NCBI GenBank assembly: GCA_001915545.1
Contig: MNQS01000179.1
Coordinates: 2,621-26,790, forward strand
From: Bacteroides sp. 43_108
GTDB taxonomy: Bacteria > Bacteroidota > Bacteroidia > Bacteroidales > Bacteroidaceae
Length of the DNA stretch: 24,170 nt
Direction of reading: 5' to 3'
A program made the translations under genes and the position numbers. Below the pieces are notes generated by a model. It made no database searches. It saw only the letters and a program-made list of their open reading frames with translations, and was not told the origin of the DNA. Below, in pieces: positions 1 through 7,631 of this stretch; position 1 is the first letter of the stretch, and each line of letters begins with the position of its first letter.

Positions 1-1515
1 GCTGTCGTAGAGGACTGCACGAAGGGACACGCCGTCGGTCGTCGCACGCTTCTTCGACGGATAGACCCTGCCGGAAAGGTAGAGGCCGTCTTCCTGAGGT
101 TGACTGACAGAAAAACTGTCGAGACCGCACATCTCGCGCCAGCTGTAGCGCCTCCAGCCCTGGACGAGCATCAGAAGGTCCGAGGCCGCACGGTGGGGAA
201 GATCGGAGCTCTCAACGTAGTAGTCGGCATTTGGAATATATCCGCGGAGGTCGGAAGAAAGAAGGAGCCAGCTGCGGACACCGCCGGAAGGACCGGTGCA
301 CATCGTGGAGACGTCGCAGGCGGTAAGGGAAAGTTCTGTATCGGGGCGGGTGGTTATGTCAAGACGGACCTTGCCGCATGGAGACAGAACTGAGGTTGAA
401 GGGACTATCGATATGCTGTCGGAGGCAGACTGTTCGTGGATTACGAATATCATGCGGCTGGAGAGGATGCGGCCGGAAGCGTCGTAGACAACTATCTCGC
501 TCACACCTTCGGGAAGGTCTGAACGCCTGAGGGTGAAAAGGCTCGGACGTCTGCCAAGACGGTAGATGCCGGAACCGACAACATAACCGCTGTGGAGGAC
601 GTTCATTCCTACTGTTTTACCTATATAGGACTCCGTACCGGTGATTCCGCCGATGATGCGTTCTGGAGAAGAAACCGCATCGACAGAAAGAGCACAGCCT
701 TCGGCTTCTGAAGCTGGAAGCTCATACCCCCTGCGCCTGCCTTCGGAGAGGACGAGGCGCATGCCCTCGCTTGGAGGGGTGATGCGAAAAAGACCGCGGC
801 CCTCGGGACCGCAGACAAAGGAGGTAAGGGTGTCGCCGTCGGACGAGAGGACGCTGCCGCGGATGCTGTCGGTGAACTCCTTGCCGGTGATGTCCACGGC
901 AACGGTTGTCTCAATACCGTCAATTAGACGGCCGCCCTCGGGATAGAAGCCGACCTTGACAGGAGAGGAGAAGAGTGGTTCTTTCGGAGTATCCCTATAA
1001 TCTGGAAGGCGCCAAACGCCGCTCTTCTCGTCGATAACCTTGCGGGAGTAGTCGCCCTCCTTCTCTGGACGGCGGAAAACCGGAAATACTCTTGAGAAGC
1101 AGGCTTCGCTGCCCCAGTTCACCATCCATCTGGTGTATGCACGTATCTCGTAGAAACCGCTAGTAAGGACATTGTCCAGCTTTATATCGCCGGCACCGAG
1201 GCCGTTCTCCAGACGTATTTTCCTTGTATCCAGAACATCTCCGCCAGGACTTACAAGTTCTACGTAGAGGACACTGCTGAGACGGCTGAGACTGTCGAGG
1301 GAACAGTCGACCACATAGGCCTTGAAACGCACGGTCTCGCCTATGAAATATCCAGTATTGTCGAAATGAAGATATGCCTTCTCCTGGGGATAGGCACGGT
1401 TGAAGGCGTCTATCATCGAAGGATAGCGCAGAAGAGGAAGGCTGTCGTTCTGGCTGAAAGACAATAACGGCAACAATGCAAAAAACACAGATGATATCAC
1501 CCTATTCATAAACAT
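1..1515 (-). CDS. MG2-domain exported protein, TonB-plug-associated type (partial, 3' end off window)
   Basis: An open frame of 505 codons without a stop runs off the left edge. It begins with a signal peptide (MNRVISSVFFALLPLLSFSQ), then PQEKAYLHFDNTGYFIGETV and RFKAYVV. That signature is typical of the macroglobulin-like MG2 domain in a large class of Bacteroidota envelope proteins. Around residue 450 there is LMLVQGWRRYSW, another hallmark of the class. The last visible stretch (GLYLSGRVY onward) looks like the start of a carboxypeptidase-regulatory-like beta domain, which in full-length members is often followed by a TonB-receptor plug-like domain. Family members usually have 800-900 residues, so roughly half is missing. 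The start can be ATG at 1515 or 1509; both keep the signal peptide. Substrate and role are unknown; a periplasmic or outer-membrane location is inferred. Confidence 0.8.
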   Translation of the reverse strand, partial: MFMNRVISSVFFALLPLLSFSQNDSLPLLRYPSMIDAFNRAYPQEKAYLHFDNTGYFIGETVRFKAYVVDCSLDSLSRLSSVLYVELVSPGGDVLDTRKIRLENGLGAGDIKLDNVLTSGFYEIRAYTRWMVNWGSEACFSRVFPVFRRPEKEGDYSRKVIDEKSGVWRLPDYRDTPKEPLFSSPVKVGFYPEGGRLIDGIETTVAVDITGKEFTDSIRGSVLSSDGDTLTSFVCGPEGRGLFRITPPSEGMRLVLSEGRRRGYELPASEAEGCALSVDAVSSPERIIGGITGTESYIGKTVGMNVLHSGYVVGSGIYRLGRRPSLFTLRRSDLPEGVSEIVVYDASGRILSSRMIFVIHEQSASDSISIVPSTSVLSPCGKVRLDITTRPDTELSLTACDVSTMCTGPSGGVRSWLLLSSDLRGYIPNADYYVESSDLPHRAASDLLMLVQGWRRYSWREMCGLDSFSVSQPQEDGLYLSGRVYPSKKRATTDGVSLRAVLYDS

Positions 1516-1707
1516 AGACTAGATTTTAATGAAGGAGAGAAGGGATGCACATGCCTTATCAGTAATAATACAGAACATGCTGTCACTATTCTTAGTGCTG
1601 ACAGCCAGTCCACCGATTCAGACCAACAAAGGTTTTATGGATTTAAATATATGAAAATCTGATAAGCACCGAAAAAAATGTTATAAAAATATCCTTTTAA
1701 CTTACAT

Positions 1708-1760
1708 TATTGACAAAAAGCTTCACATTTGAATGAATTTATTGACAAAAAAATCCACAT
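1708..1760. repeat. Imperfect direct repeat, two copies 32 bp apart
   Basis: TATTGACAAAAA is followed by two variable bases, T, one variable base and CACAT. It occurs at 1708-1728 and again at 1740-1760, matching at 18 of 21 positions. The 32-bp offset is close to three helical turns. It may be a binding site for a regulator acting on the divergent gene at 1515 or on prmC. The TTGACA core should not be read as a -35 box, because Bacteroidota use a different promoter consensus. Confidence 0.5.
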
Positions 1761-1837
1761 CCGGCGATATCTGCCAGTATTAAAACATCTATTCAACAAT
1801 ACATCTATACACACTACAAAGGCCTGCAATAGAAATT

Positions 1838-1925
1838 CCGAAGGCTCACAAAACAAACCGCGAGCCCTCGGAACAACATCTGCGAGCCCTCGTAAATTCA
1901 GCGATGAGCCTCTGCGTCAATCATG
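1838..1925. repeat. 22-bp-period repeat with CGAGCCCTCG core
   Basis: GCGAGCCCTCG occurs exactly at 1860-1870 and 1882-1892, 22 bp apart; the full 22-bp units match at 16 of 22 positions. Degenerate copies in register lie on either side (1838, containing CCGAAGGCTC; 1904, containing ATGAGCCTCTG). The core CGAG-CC-CTCG is an inverted repeat with a 2-bp spacer, so each unit could bind a dimer. The outer two copies are weak and could be chance. Confidence 0.5.
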
Positions 1926-1989
1926 ATGCACATAAGTTCCGAAAGAGAACTTTAAGACCGTAGATAGAAACAAAACGATTTTTTAGTTT

Positions 1990-1997
1990 TAACTTTG
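1990..1997 (+). promoter_or_regulatory. Putative Bacteroidota -7 element for prmC
   Basis: TAACTTTG matches the TAnnTTTG consensus of the Bacteroidota primary sigma factor, 34 bp before the prmC ATG. No good TTTG -33 element lies at the usual ~20-bp spacing, so the assignment rests on the -7 match and position. Confidence 0.4.
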
Positions 1998-2031
1998 AAG
2001 AAAATATACAGTAGAGCTCCGCAATATCATC

Positions 2032-2886
2032 ATGGAACAAATCATACAGCACATACGAAAACGACTGACTCCTGCATACGAAGCAGGAGAAGCAACAGCC
2101 ATAGCCTACCTGCTGATGGAAAAGAAATACGGCCTCAGCAAGGTTGATATCCTTACCGGCAAAAGGCCTGAGCTGACAGACGAGGGACAAAGGGAATTTG
2201 AAACAATGCTGGACCGTCTGGCAGGAATGGAACCTATACAATATGTGCTAGGCATTGCAGAATTCGACGGATTCGACCTCAGAGTGTCACCTGCGGTACT
2301 GATTCCACGTCCGGAAACGGAGGAGCTTGTGGAATGGATAGCCGACGACATAAAGCATTCGGGAAATATGTGTCCGTCAATACTCGACATCGGCACCGGT
2401 TCGGGATGTATACCTATAGCCCTGGCCAGAAGATTTCCCGAGGCCGGCATCTCGGCATGCGACATATCAGAAGCAGCGCTGAAAACGGCAAAAGAAAATG
2501 CAGAAAGACTGAAGGTCGAAGTGGATTTCTTTCTGGCCGATGCACTCGATACAGAAAGCATGGCTGGACGCGGAAAGAAATACGATATCATAGTCAGCAA
2601 TCCGCCATACGTATGCGAAGACGAAAAGAAGGATATGGAGAAGAATGTATTGGAACATGAGCCCCACTCTGCCTTGTTCGTACCAGACAACGACCCGCTG
2701 ATGTTCTACCGTGCCATAGCCGTTGCCGGAAAAAGCATGCTGAAAGAAGGCGGAAGCATATACTTCGAGATAAACAGACGATTTCCCGACGAGATGACTG
2801 CACTGATGAACTCGCTTGGATATTCGGAGACAGAATACAGAAACGACATGTTCGGCAACCCGCGCATGGTGCATGCAAAACTTTAG
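2032..2886 (+). CDS. prmC: Peptide chain release factor N5-glutamine methyltransferase PrmC (HemK)
   Basis: The 284-residue protein has the usual PrmC length. It methylates the glutamine of the GGQ motif in release factors RF1/RF2, using S-adenosylmethionine, in the cytoplasm. The N-terminal helical domain ends in FDLRVSPAVLIPRPETEELV (about residues 80-100), a classical PrmC signature. The SAM-binding loop DIGTGSG is at 119-125 and the catalytic NPPY motif at 190-193. ATG at 2032 gives a full-length N-terminus. recX starts four bases after the stop, so the two are almost certainly co-transcribed. No unusual residues were noticed. Confidence 0.95.
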   Translation: MEQIIQHIRKRLTPAYEAGEATAIAYLLMEKKYGLSKVDILTGKRPELTDEGQREFETMLDRLAGMEPIQYVLGIAEFDGFDLRVSPAVLIPRPETEELVEWIADDIKHSGNMCPSILDIGTGSGCIPIALARRFPEAGISACDISEAALKTAKENAERLKVEVDFFLADALDTESMAGRGKKYDIIVSNPPYVCEDEKKDMEKNVLEHEPHSALFVPDNDPLMFYRAIAVAGKSMLKEGGSIYFEINRRFPDEMTALMNSLGYSETEYRNDMFGNPRMVHAKL

Positions 2887-2890
2887 ATTT

Positions 2891-3397
2891 ATGGCATACA
2901 TAAGCAGAGCAGGAGGAAACGCAAAGAAAAAACTTAGTGAGAGCGAAGCATACACACGCCTGTCGGCATTGTGCGCCGTGGCCGAATACTGCACGGCAGA
3001 CATGCTGAAAAAGATGGAAAAATGGGAGCTTCCCGAAGGGGCAGAAGAAAGAATTATGGACAGGCTCAAGGCAGAAAAGTTCATAGACGAACAGAGATAT
3101 GCCAGAGCTTTCGTACGCGACAAGTTCAGATACAACCACTGGGGAAGAAAACGCATAGGCTTGGAATTGGGCATGAAGGGTATTGACAAGAATGTATGCC
3201 TGGATGCACTGGAAGAGATTGACGAAGAAGAATATACTTCAATGCTCAAACAGCTTATAGAAAGCAAGAAAAAAACGGTCAAGGGAAAAACGCCATACGA
3301 GGTAAAAATGAAACTGATGAGATTTGCCGCAGGACGCGGTTTCGAACCTGCTGAGATTTCACGTTGCCTTGACTGCGGAGATATTTGGGAGGAGTAA
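2891..3397 (+). CDS. recX: Regulatory protein RecX
   Basis: The 168-residue, charged, all-helical protein has the RecX pattern: LKAEKFIDEQRYARAFVRDK in the first helical repeat, then KFRYNHWGRKRIGLELGMKG, then a C-terminal repeat ending GRGFEPAEISRCL. RecX proteins bind RecA filaments and modulate recombination. The frame stays open upstream to a TTG at 2816, but that would extend deep into prmC. ATG at 2891, four bases after the prmC stop, gives the expected length and is preferred. recA is not in the window, which is common in this phylum. Confidence 0.9.
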   Translation: MAYISRAGGNAKKKLSESEAYTRLSALCAVAEYCTADMLKKMEKWELPEGAEERIMDRLKAEKFIDEQRYARAFVRDKFRYNHWGRKRIGLELGMKGIDKNVCLDALEEIDEEEYTSMLKQLIESKKKTVKGKTPYEVKMKLMRFAAGRGFEPAEISRCLDCGDIWEE

Positions 3398-3435
3398 AAA
3401 AGGACGCCAAACGGCGAACAGCAAATATATTGATT

Positions 3436-4152
3436 ATGAATGCATCCGAACTGAAAAAGGCTATATTTCAGGTTGCAGGAGGCATAGGAAGTCTTATGTT
3501 TCCGCGATGCTGCGGAATGTGCGGAAACAGATTGCACAACCATGAAAAACAGGTATGTACAGTGTGTCTGCGAGGTATTCCACGCACAAATTATCATCTG
3601 AAAAAAGACAATGCACTGGAAATGCTGTTCTGGGGACGTATGCCTATAGAAAAAGCGACGGCACTGATGTTCTACAACGGTGAGAAGACTCGAACTGCAG
3701 TGCACAGGCTGAAATATTTCGACAATCCGTACATAGGTGAATATCTGGCAGAAGTCATGGCCGACGAAATAAAGGATTCAGGATTTTTCGAGGATATAGA
3801 CTGCATTGTCCCTGTACCGCTGTCAAGACGCAAGCACATGTCGAGAGGATATAACCAGAGCTTATGGATTGCCAAGGGGATAAGGCGCATTACCGGCATA
3901 GAGATAACAGATAATGCGGTAAGAAGAGTTGTCGACAACAAGACGCAGACGCGCATGAGACATGCAGAAAGATGGGAAAATGTTGAGAACATTTTCCGCC
4001 TGACAAAGCCAGAACTAATAACCGGCAAACATGTATTGATTGTCGACGATGTGGTGACAACCGGCTCGACGGTCATATCGCTCGGCAACGAACTGCTGAA
4101 AGCAGGCAATGTTAGACTATCCGTGGCATCACTCGGTACGGCACTGCAATGA
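3436..4152 (+). CDS. ComF-family phosphoribosyltransferase-like protein
   Basis: A 238-residue protein. An N-terminal double zinc-finger-like motif has paired cysteines at 25/26, 29, 41 and 44 (CCGMCG...CTVC). The middle PVPLSRRKHMSRGYNQS is the ComF/GntX signature, and the PRPP-binding loop VLIVDDVVTTGST lies near the C-terminus. In naturally competent bacteria ComF helps bring single-stranded DNA into the cytoplasm; in many others its role is unproven. The longest frame starts with TTG at 3385 inside recX; ATG at 3436, 38 bp after recX, gives a normal N-terminus. It ends 24 bp from the opposing marR end, with no convincing terminator between them. Confidence 0.9.
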   Translation: MNASELKKAIFQVAGGIGSLMFPRCCGMCGNRLHNHEKQVCTVCLRGIPRTNYHLKKDNALEMLFWGRMPIEKATALMFYNGEKTRTAVHRLKYFDNPYIGEYLAEVMADEIKDSGFFEDIDCIVPVPLSRRKHMSRGYNQSLWIAKGIRRITGIEITDNAVRRVVDNKTQTRMRHAERWENVENIFRLTKPELITGKHVLIVDDVVTTGSTVISLGNELLKAGNVRLSVASLGTALQ

Positions 4153-4176
4153 CCTGACGGAAACCGACCACCGGTC

Positions 4177-4527
4177 TCAATCGACCAGCGGACGGATAAT
4201 CTCGGGTACCTCCAGCTCTGTGCAATGAATGCTGCCAATCAGTTCCCTACCCTCTGGAGTAAGCGAGAAATACATCTGGCGCTTGTCCTTTGTGCCGAGA
4301 AGACGCTTCACAAATCCTTTGCGCTCGACCGAGGAAATTACCTTCGACGTGTTTGAACATGTAAGCCCCAAGAGCGAGCTGAGCTCGCCTGATGTAAGAC
4401 TTTCTGCACCAGAAAGACTGCACAGCACCATTCCTTCATTGAGGCAGATGCCGTACCTGGCTTCAAACTCCAGTTCAAAATGATTTACCGCACGCTGAAT
4501 ATCACGAATTCTGCATAATTTCTCCAT
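4177..4527 (-). CDS. MarR-family transcriptional regulator, cysteine-rich
   Basis: A 116-residue winged-helix protein. LTSGELSSLLGLTCSNTSKV (about 44-63) is the helix-turn-helix, and RLLGTKDKRQMYFSLTPEGR (75-94) is the MarR wing with its conserved D-x-R. It has five cysteines (5, 28, 36, 57, 102), many for so small a protein; Cys57 lies in the recognition-helix region. Some MarR proteins, such as OhrR, sense oxidants or persulfides through cysteines, which fits its neighbours: thioredoxin and a sulfur-relay reductase on the same strand. The open frame continues to a TTG at 4560; ATG at 4527 is preferred. I infer that it represses its own operon through the repeats at 7561-7576 and 7631-7646. 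Its ligand is unknown. Confidence 0.85.
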   Translation of the reverse strand: MEKLCRIRDIQRAVNHFELEFEARYGICLNEGMVLCSLSGAESLTSGELSSLLGLTCSNTSKVISSVERKGFVKRLLGTKDKRQMYFSLTPEGRELIGSIHCTELEVPEIIRPLVD

Positions 4528-4564
4528 AACAACACTTATCAGTTTTATAACATGCAACAAAGAA

Positions 4565-4603
4565 TGTTCAGGTCCTGCACCGCTATGAGCCAGAACCTGA
4601 ACA
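4565..4603 (-). terminator. Stem-loop between thioredoxin and marR (terminator or attenuator)
   Basis: TGTTCAGGT (4565-4573) and ACCTGAACA (4595-4603) pair perfectly over 9 bp, and a few more pairs form beyond a mismatch. Read on the minus strand, it lies 24 bp after the thioredoxin stop and is followed by TTCTTTG, a short U-rich run. It could lower marR expression relative to the enzymes upstream. Confidence 0.5.
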
Positions 4604-4626
4604 CACGTAACTTAATCTACACGGAA

Positions 4627-4989
4627 TCAAAGTCCGAGAAGTACTGAATCTATAGCTTTCTTAAGTTCAGACTTAGGAAGCGCACCTACAGCCATCTGAG
4701 GCTTTCCTTCCTTCGGAACGAAGAGAAGCGACGGGATGGAACGGATATTGAATGCGGCAGACAGGTCTTCAGCTTCTTCTGTATTGACCTTGTAGAAATC
4801 TACACGTCCTGTATACTCGTCGGCAAGTTCCTCTATGATAGGCGAAAGCATCTTGCAAGGTCCGCACCATGTAGCGTAGAAGTCTACAACTACCGGTCTT
4901 TCACCCTTGAATATCCAATTTCCCGGCTCAGACTCGAAGTCTGCTACTTTATTCAAAAAATCCTCTTTTGTCAATTCCATTGCTTTCAT
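4627..4989 (-). CDS. trxA: Thioredoxin
   Basis: The 120-residue protein has the thioredoxin fold with active site WCGPC (Cys42 and Cys45) after VVVDFYATW, and a cis-proline motif RSIPSLLF. It is a cytoplasmic disulfide reductase, since no signal peptide is present. Start codons at residue 1 (4989) and residue 4 are both possible; an AAAGGAGA stretch upstream on the minus strand is a plausible ribosome-binding site. It lies 70 bp after the large sulfur-relay reductase and before marR, so a joint role is likely: reducing disulfides, or releasing sulfide from persulfides carried by the neighbouring fusion enzyme. The symbol is the family name; a genome may hold several paralogues. Confidence 0.9.
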   Translation of the reverse strand: MKAMELTKEDFLNKVADFESEPGNWIFKGERPVVVDFYATWCGPCKMLSPIIEELADEYTGRVDFYKVNTEEAEDLSAAFNIRSIPSLLFVPKEGKPQMAVGALPKSELKKAIDSVLLGL

Positions 4990-5059
4990 AACTCAAAATC
5001 TCCTTTAATTCTTTTTTATGCGGTTAAATTTAAATCTATTTTCGTATATGCACTGAACA

Positions 5060-7519
5060 TCAGATGAAAAGATTGACATCTGCATTCTCTGCACGTTCCA
5101 TATAGGTTGCAACACCACCGACTTCTACTTCATCGAGCAGTTCTTCACGACTGATGCCCATGACATCCATAGACATCTGGCAGGCTATGAATTCAACACC
5201 GTTGTTGAGAGCCTGGCGACGCAGGTTTTCAAGCGAATCGATGCCCTTGCGATCCATTATGTGTCTCATCATCAGGCCTCCGAGCCCGAACATGCTGAAT
5301 TTGGACAGGCGCAGCTTGAGCGAGCTCGACGGAAGCATCATGTCGAACATGCGTCCGAAGAAGTCCTTCTTTACTGCCGGCTTAACTTTTTTCTTTATGA
5401 CATTGAGTCCCCAGAAGGTGAAGAACACCGTGACTTTCTGTCCTGTAGCAGCCGCACCGTTAGCAAGCACGAATGTGGCCAGTGCCTTGTCGAGGTCGTC
5501 GCTGAACATTATGAATGTCTTTCCGTGTCCGCCTCCATTCTTCTCAACAGAACGGCATTCGTTGCCGGTACCTTTTTCAATGAGTACCTTGAAACGTCCG
5601 TGATCGTCTGTAATGGAAATCAGTCTGTTGCCTGTAGACTTGCACCATGCCTCTGCATCGCGTGAGAAACCTGGGTCTGTGGCAACAACCTCCACACGCT
5701 GACCATCGGAAATCTTGTCTATAGCCTGACGAACCTTCATAACCGGACCAGGACACTGGAGCCCGCAGGCATCTATCTTGACTGTCTCAACTGAAACCGA
5801 AGGCGAAGACGGTGCCGAACATGCTGATTGCTTGGCATCAGGGGTACAGCATGACTCTGACGGCGGACAAACCGGTGCAGCAGCTGCAGAATATGTGCGG
5901 TAACCTCCTGAAAGGTTCCACACATCGGTGAAACCGTTGGCAAACAGGATGCGCTGTGCAAGATAACCGCGCAGACCTACAGCACAGAAGAGATAGACAG
6001 TACGGTCAGACGGAATCTCGGAAAGGCGCTCGCGTAACTGCTGGAGCGGAATGTTGACCGCCCCATCGATTGTGCCGAATGCAAATTCATCAGGAGTGCG
6101 CACGTCGATGAGCGCAACCTTAGACTTGTCTGCTGAAACAACATCGCGCCATGTAACTATCTTCATAGCTCCACTGACAATGTTGGAAGCGGCATATCCG
6201 GCAATGGCTACAGGGTCCTTCGCCGAAGAATAAGGCGGTGCATAGGCGTGTTCAAGGCGCGTCAGGTCAGCTACAGTCGCCCCATTCTTGATGAACAGCG
6301 CCAACTGGTCTATGCGCTTGTCTACGCCATCGAAACCCACACACTGTGCTCCGTAGAGACGACCCGAAACGGGATCGAACGTCAGCTTGACAGTAAGCGG
6401 AAGAGCACCAGGATAGTAGCCGGCGTGTGAAGACGAATGCGTAACAGAACTTGCATAGCTGATGCCCATCTGCTTGAGTCTCTTTGCCGGCAGTCCGGCT
6501 GAAGCTACCGTCATGTCGAACACCTTAGCAATGGATGTACCGATTGCCCCTTCATACTTGGTCTTATTGCCGAAAACCATGTTGTCGGCGACGATACGTC
6601 CCTGACGGTTGGCAGGACCTGCCAGATAGTTGAGCCATGGCTTGCCGGTGATAGGATGAGGATACTCTATGGCATCGCCTACTGCATAGACGTCTTCGGC
6701 CGATGTCTGGAGATACTCGTCGACCCAGATACCTTTTGTCTCACCTATGCGCAGACCTGCCGCTGCAACGAGTGAGGTTTCAGGACGTACACCTATGGAA
6801 AGAATTACAATGTCGGCACTGATAGAACCGCCGTTCTTGAAATGTACTTCAATACCTGAGGCACTGCGTACGAATTTCTCTACGACATGCTCCAGATAAA
6901 GAGCTACACCTTTCTGAATAAGATGCTGGTGTACAAGCGAAGCTGTGGAGAAATCTACAGGCGCCATTACCTGATTGCCCATCTCGACAACGGAAACAGA
7001 GGCTCCGGCATGATGCAGATTCTCGGCCATCTCAAGTCCGATGAAGCCTCCACCTACAACAACGGCACGCTTGACACAGTGACTGCCGATATATTCCTTA
7101 ATCTTATCTGTATCATTGACGTTGCGGAGAGTGAACACTCCGTCGAGGTCGATTCCTTCAAGAGGCGGACGCACAGGCGAAGCTCCTGGAGAAAGAAGAA
7201 GACGGTCGTAGCTCTCACTATAGACTTTTCCATCTGCACCGCGCACTTCTACGCTGTGTCCTGCCGTATCGATGGAGAGAACTTCACTGTCGACACGTAC
7301 GTCAATATTGAACTGACGGGAGAATGTTTCAGGCGTATGAACAAAAAGACGTTCACGGTCGGAAATTGTTCCTCCTATATAATACGGAAGTCCGCAATTG
7401 GCATAGGAAATGTAATGTCCGCGCTCAAAGATTATGATTTCTGCCTTCTCGTCTGCACGTCTGATTCGTGCGGCCGCTGTAGCTCCTCCTGCTACTCCTC
7501 CAACAACTATATGCTTCAT
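5060..7519 (-). CDS. CoA-disulfide/persulfide reductase fused to rhodanese, TusA and DsrE-like domains
   Basis: An 819-residue cytoplasmic sulfur-handling enzyme. Domain 1 (about 1-450) is an FAD/NAD(P)H disulfide reductase with GGVAGGATAAARIRR and the single active-site Cys42 in SYANCGLPYY, as in CoA-disulfide reductases. Domain 2 (about 455-555) is a rhodanese, Cys512 in CAVGLRG. A cysteine-containing linker (PVCPPSESCCTPDAKQSACS) follows. Domain 3 (about 578-650) is TusA/SirA, with Cys585 and Cys588 in CGLQCPGP. Domain 4 (about 665-819) is DsrE/DsrF/YchN-like, with Cys780 in ACQMSMDVMG. Sulfur may pass along these cysteines and be released using NAD(P)H. The order is known in bacteria and not itself new. 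The frame is open to a TTG at 7528, but ATG at 7519 gives the standard MKHIVVGG start. It is the first gene of the operon with thioredoxin and marR. Confidence 0.92.
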   Translation of the reverse strand: MKHIVVGGVAGGATAAARIRRADEKAEIIIFERGHYISYANCGLPYYIGGTISDRERLFVHTPETFSRQFNIDVRVDSEVLSIDTAGHSVEVRGADGKVYSESYDRLLLSPGASPVRPPLEGIDLDGVFTLRNVNDTDKIKEYIGSHCVKRAVVVGGGFIGLEMAENLHHAGASVSVVEMGNQVMAPVDFSTASLVHQHLIQKGVALYLEHVVEKFVRSASGIEVHFKNGGSISADIVILSIGVRPETSLVAAAGLRIGETKGIWVDEYLQTSAEDVYAVGDAIEYPHPITGKPWLNYLAGPANRQGRIVADNMVFGNKTKYEGAIGTSIAKVFDMTVASAGLPAKRLKQMGISYASSVTHSSSHAGYYPGALPLTVKLTFDPVSGRLYGAQCVGFDGVDKRIDQLALFIKNGATVADLTRLEHAYAPPYSSAKDPVAIAGYAASNIVSGAMKIVTWRDVVSADKSKVALIDVRTPDEFAFGTIDGAVNIPLQQLRERLSEIPSDRTVYLFCAVGLRGYLAQRILFANGFTDVWNLSGGYRTYSAAAAPVCPPSESCCTPDAKQSACSAPSSPSVSVETVKIDACGLQCPGPVMKVRQAIDKISDGQRVEVVATDPGFSRDAEAWCKSTGNRLISITDDHGRFKVLIEKGTGNECRSVEKNGGGHGKTFIMFSDDLDKALATFVLANGAAATGQKVTVFFTFWGLNVIKKKVKPAVKKDFFGRMFDMMLPSSSLKLRLSKFSMFGLGGLMMRHIMDRKGIDSLENLRRQALNNGVEFIACQMSMDVMGISREELLDEVEVGGVATYMERAENADVNLFI

Positions 7520-7560
7520 ATTATTCAAGTATATATAAGTTTACTGTTTTACTGTTGCTC

Positions 7561-7576
7561 ATTTTCCAATGGAAAT
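7561..7576. promoter_or_regulatory. Putative MarR operator, copy 1
   Basis: ATTTTCCAATGGAAAT contains the perfect inverted repeat TTTCCA-A-TGGAAA (6-bp arms, 1-bp centre), a size suited to a MarR dimer. It is identical to copy 2 at 7631-7646. Relative to the proposed minus-strand promoter it sits shortly downstream of the likely transcription start, in the leader of the reductase gene, where a bound repressor would block elongation or open-complex formation. Confidence 0.6.
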
Positions 7577-7599
7577 ATATTCTATCGGAATTGCAAGTG

Positions 7600-7631
7600 C
7601 AAGTATATAGCTTTTATTTCTTTCATGCAAA
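7600..7631 (-). promoter_or_regulatory. Bacteroidota-type promoter of the redox operon
   Basis: Read on the minus strand, TTTG at 7631-7628 is followed after 20 bp by TATACTTG at 7607-7600. This fits the Bacteroidota -33/-7 pattern with one mismatch in the -7. Transcription should begin near 7593, about 75 nt before the reductase ATG. The two operator-like repeats lie on either side of it. Confidence 0.55.

Larger units (their letters stand above)
1516..2031. other. Intergenic region, AT-rich, with repeats; no gene seen
   Basis: This 516-bp gap lies between the divergent MG2-protein gene and prmC. I see no convincing coding frame. It holds a 21-bp direct repeat (from 1708 and 1740), a 22-bp-period repeat (1838-1925) and a -7-type promoter element before prmC (1990-1997). 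The left part is strongly AT-rich while the 22-bp repeats are locally GC-rich. Confidence 0.6.

Noticed and set aside
100..946. Small plus-strand frames in the first kilobase
   Set aside because: They lie opposite a continuous 505-codon minus-strand frame with a signal peptide and MG2 signature.
1712..1717. TTGACA as a -35 promoter box
   Set aside because: Bacteroidota primary promoters use TTTG/TAnnTTTG; no matching -10 was needed and the motif is part of a direct repeat.
2467..3705. 412-codon minus-strand frame across prmC, recX and the ComF gene
   Set aside because: It is antisense to three clear genes; its composition (many Cys, Ser, Phe, His) is that of a shadow frame.
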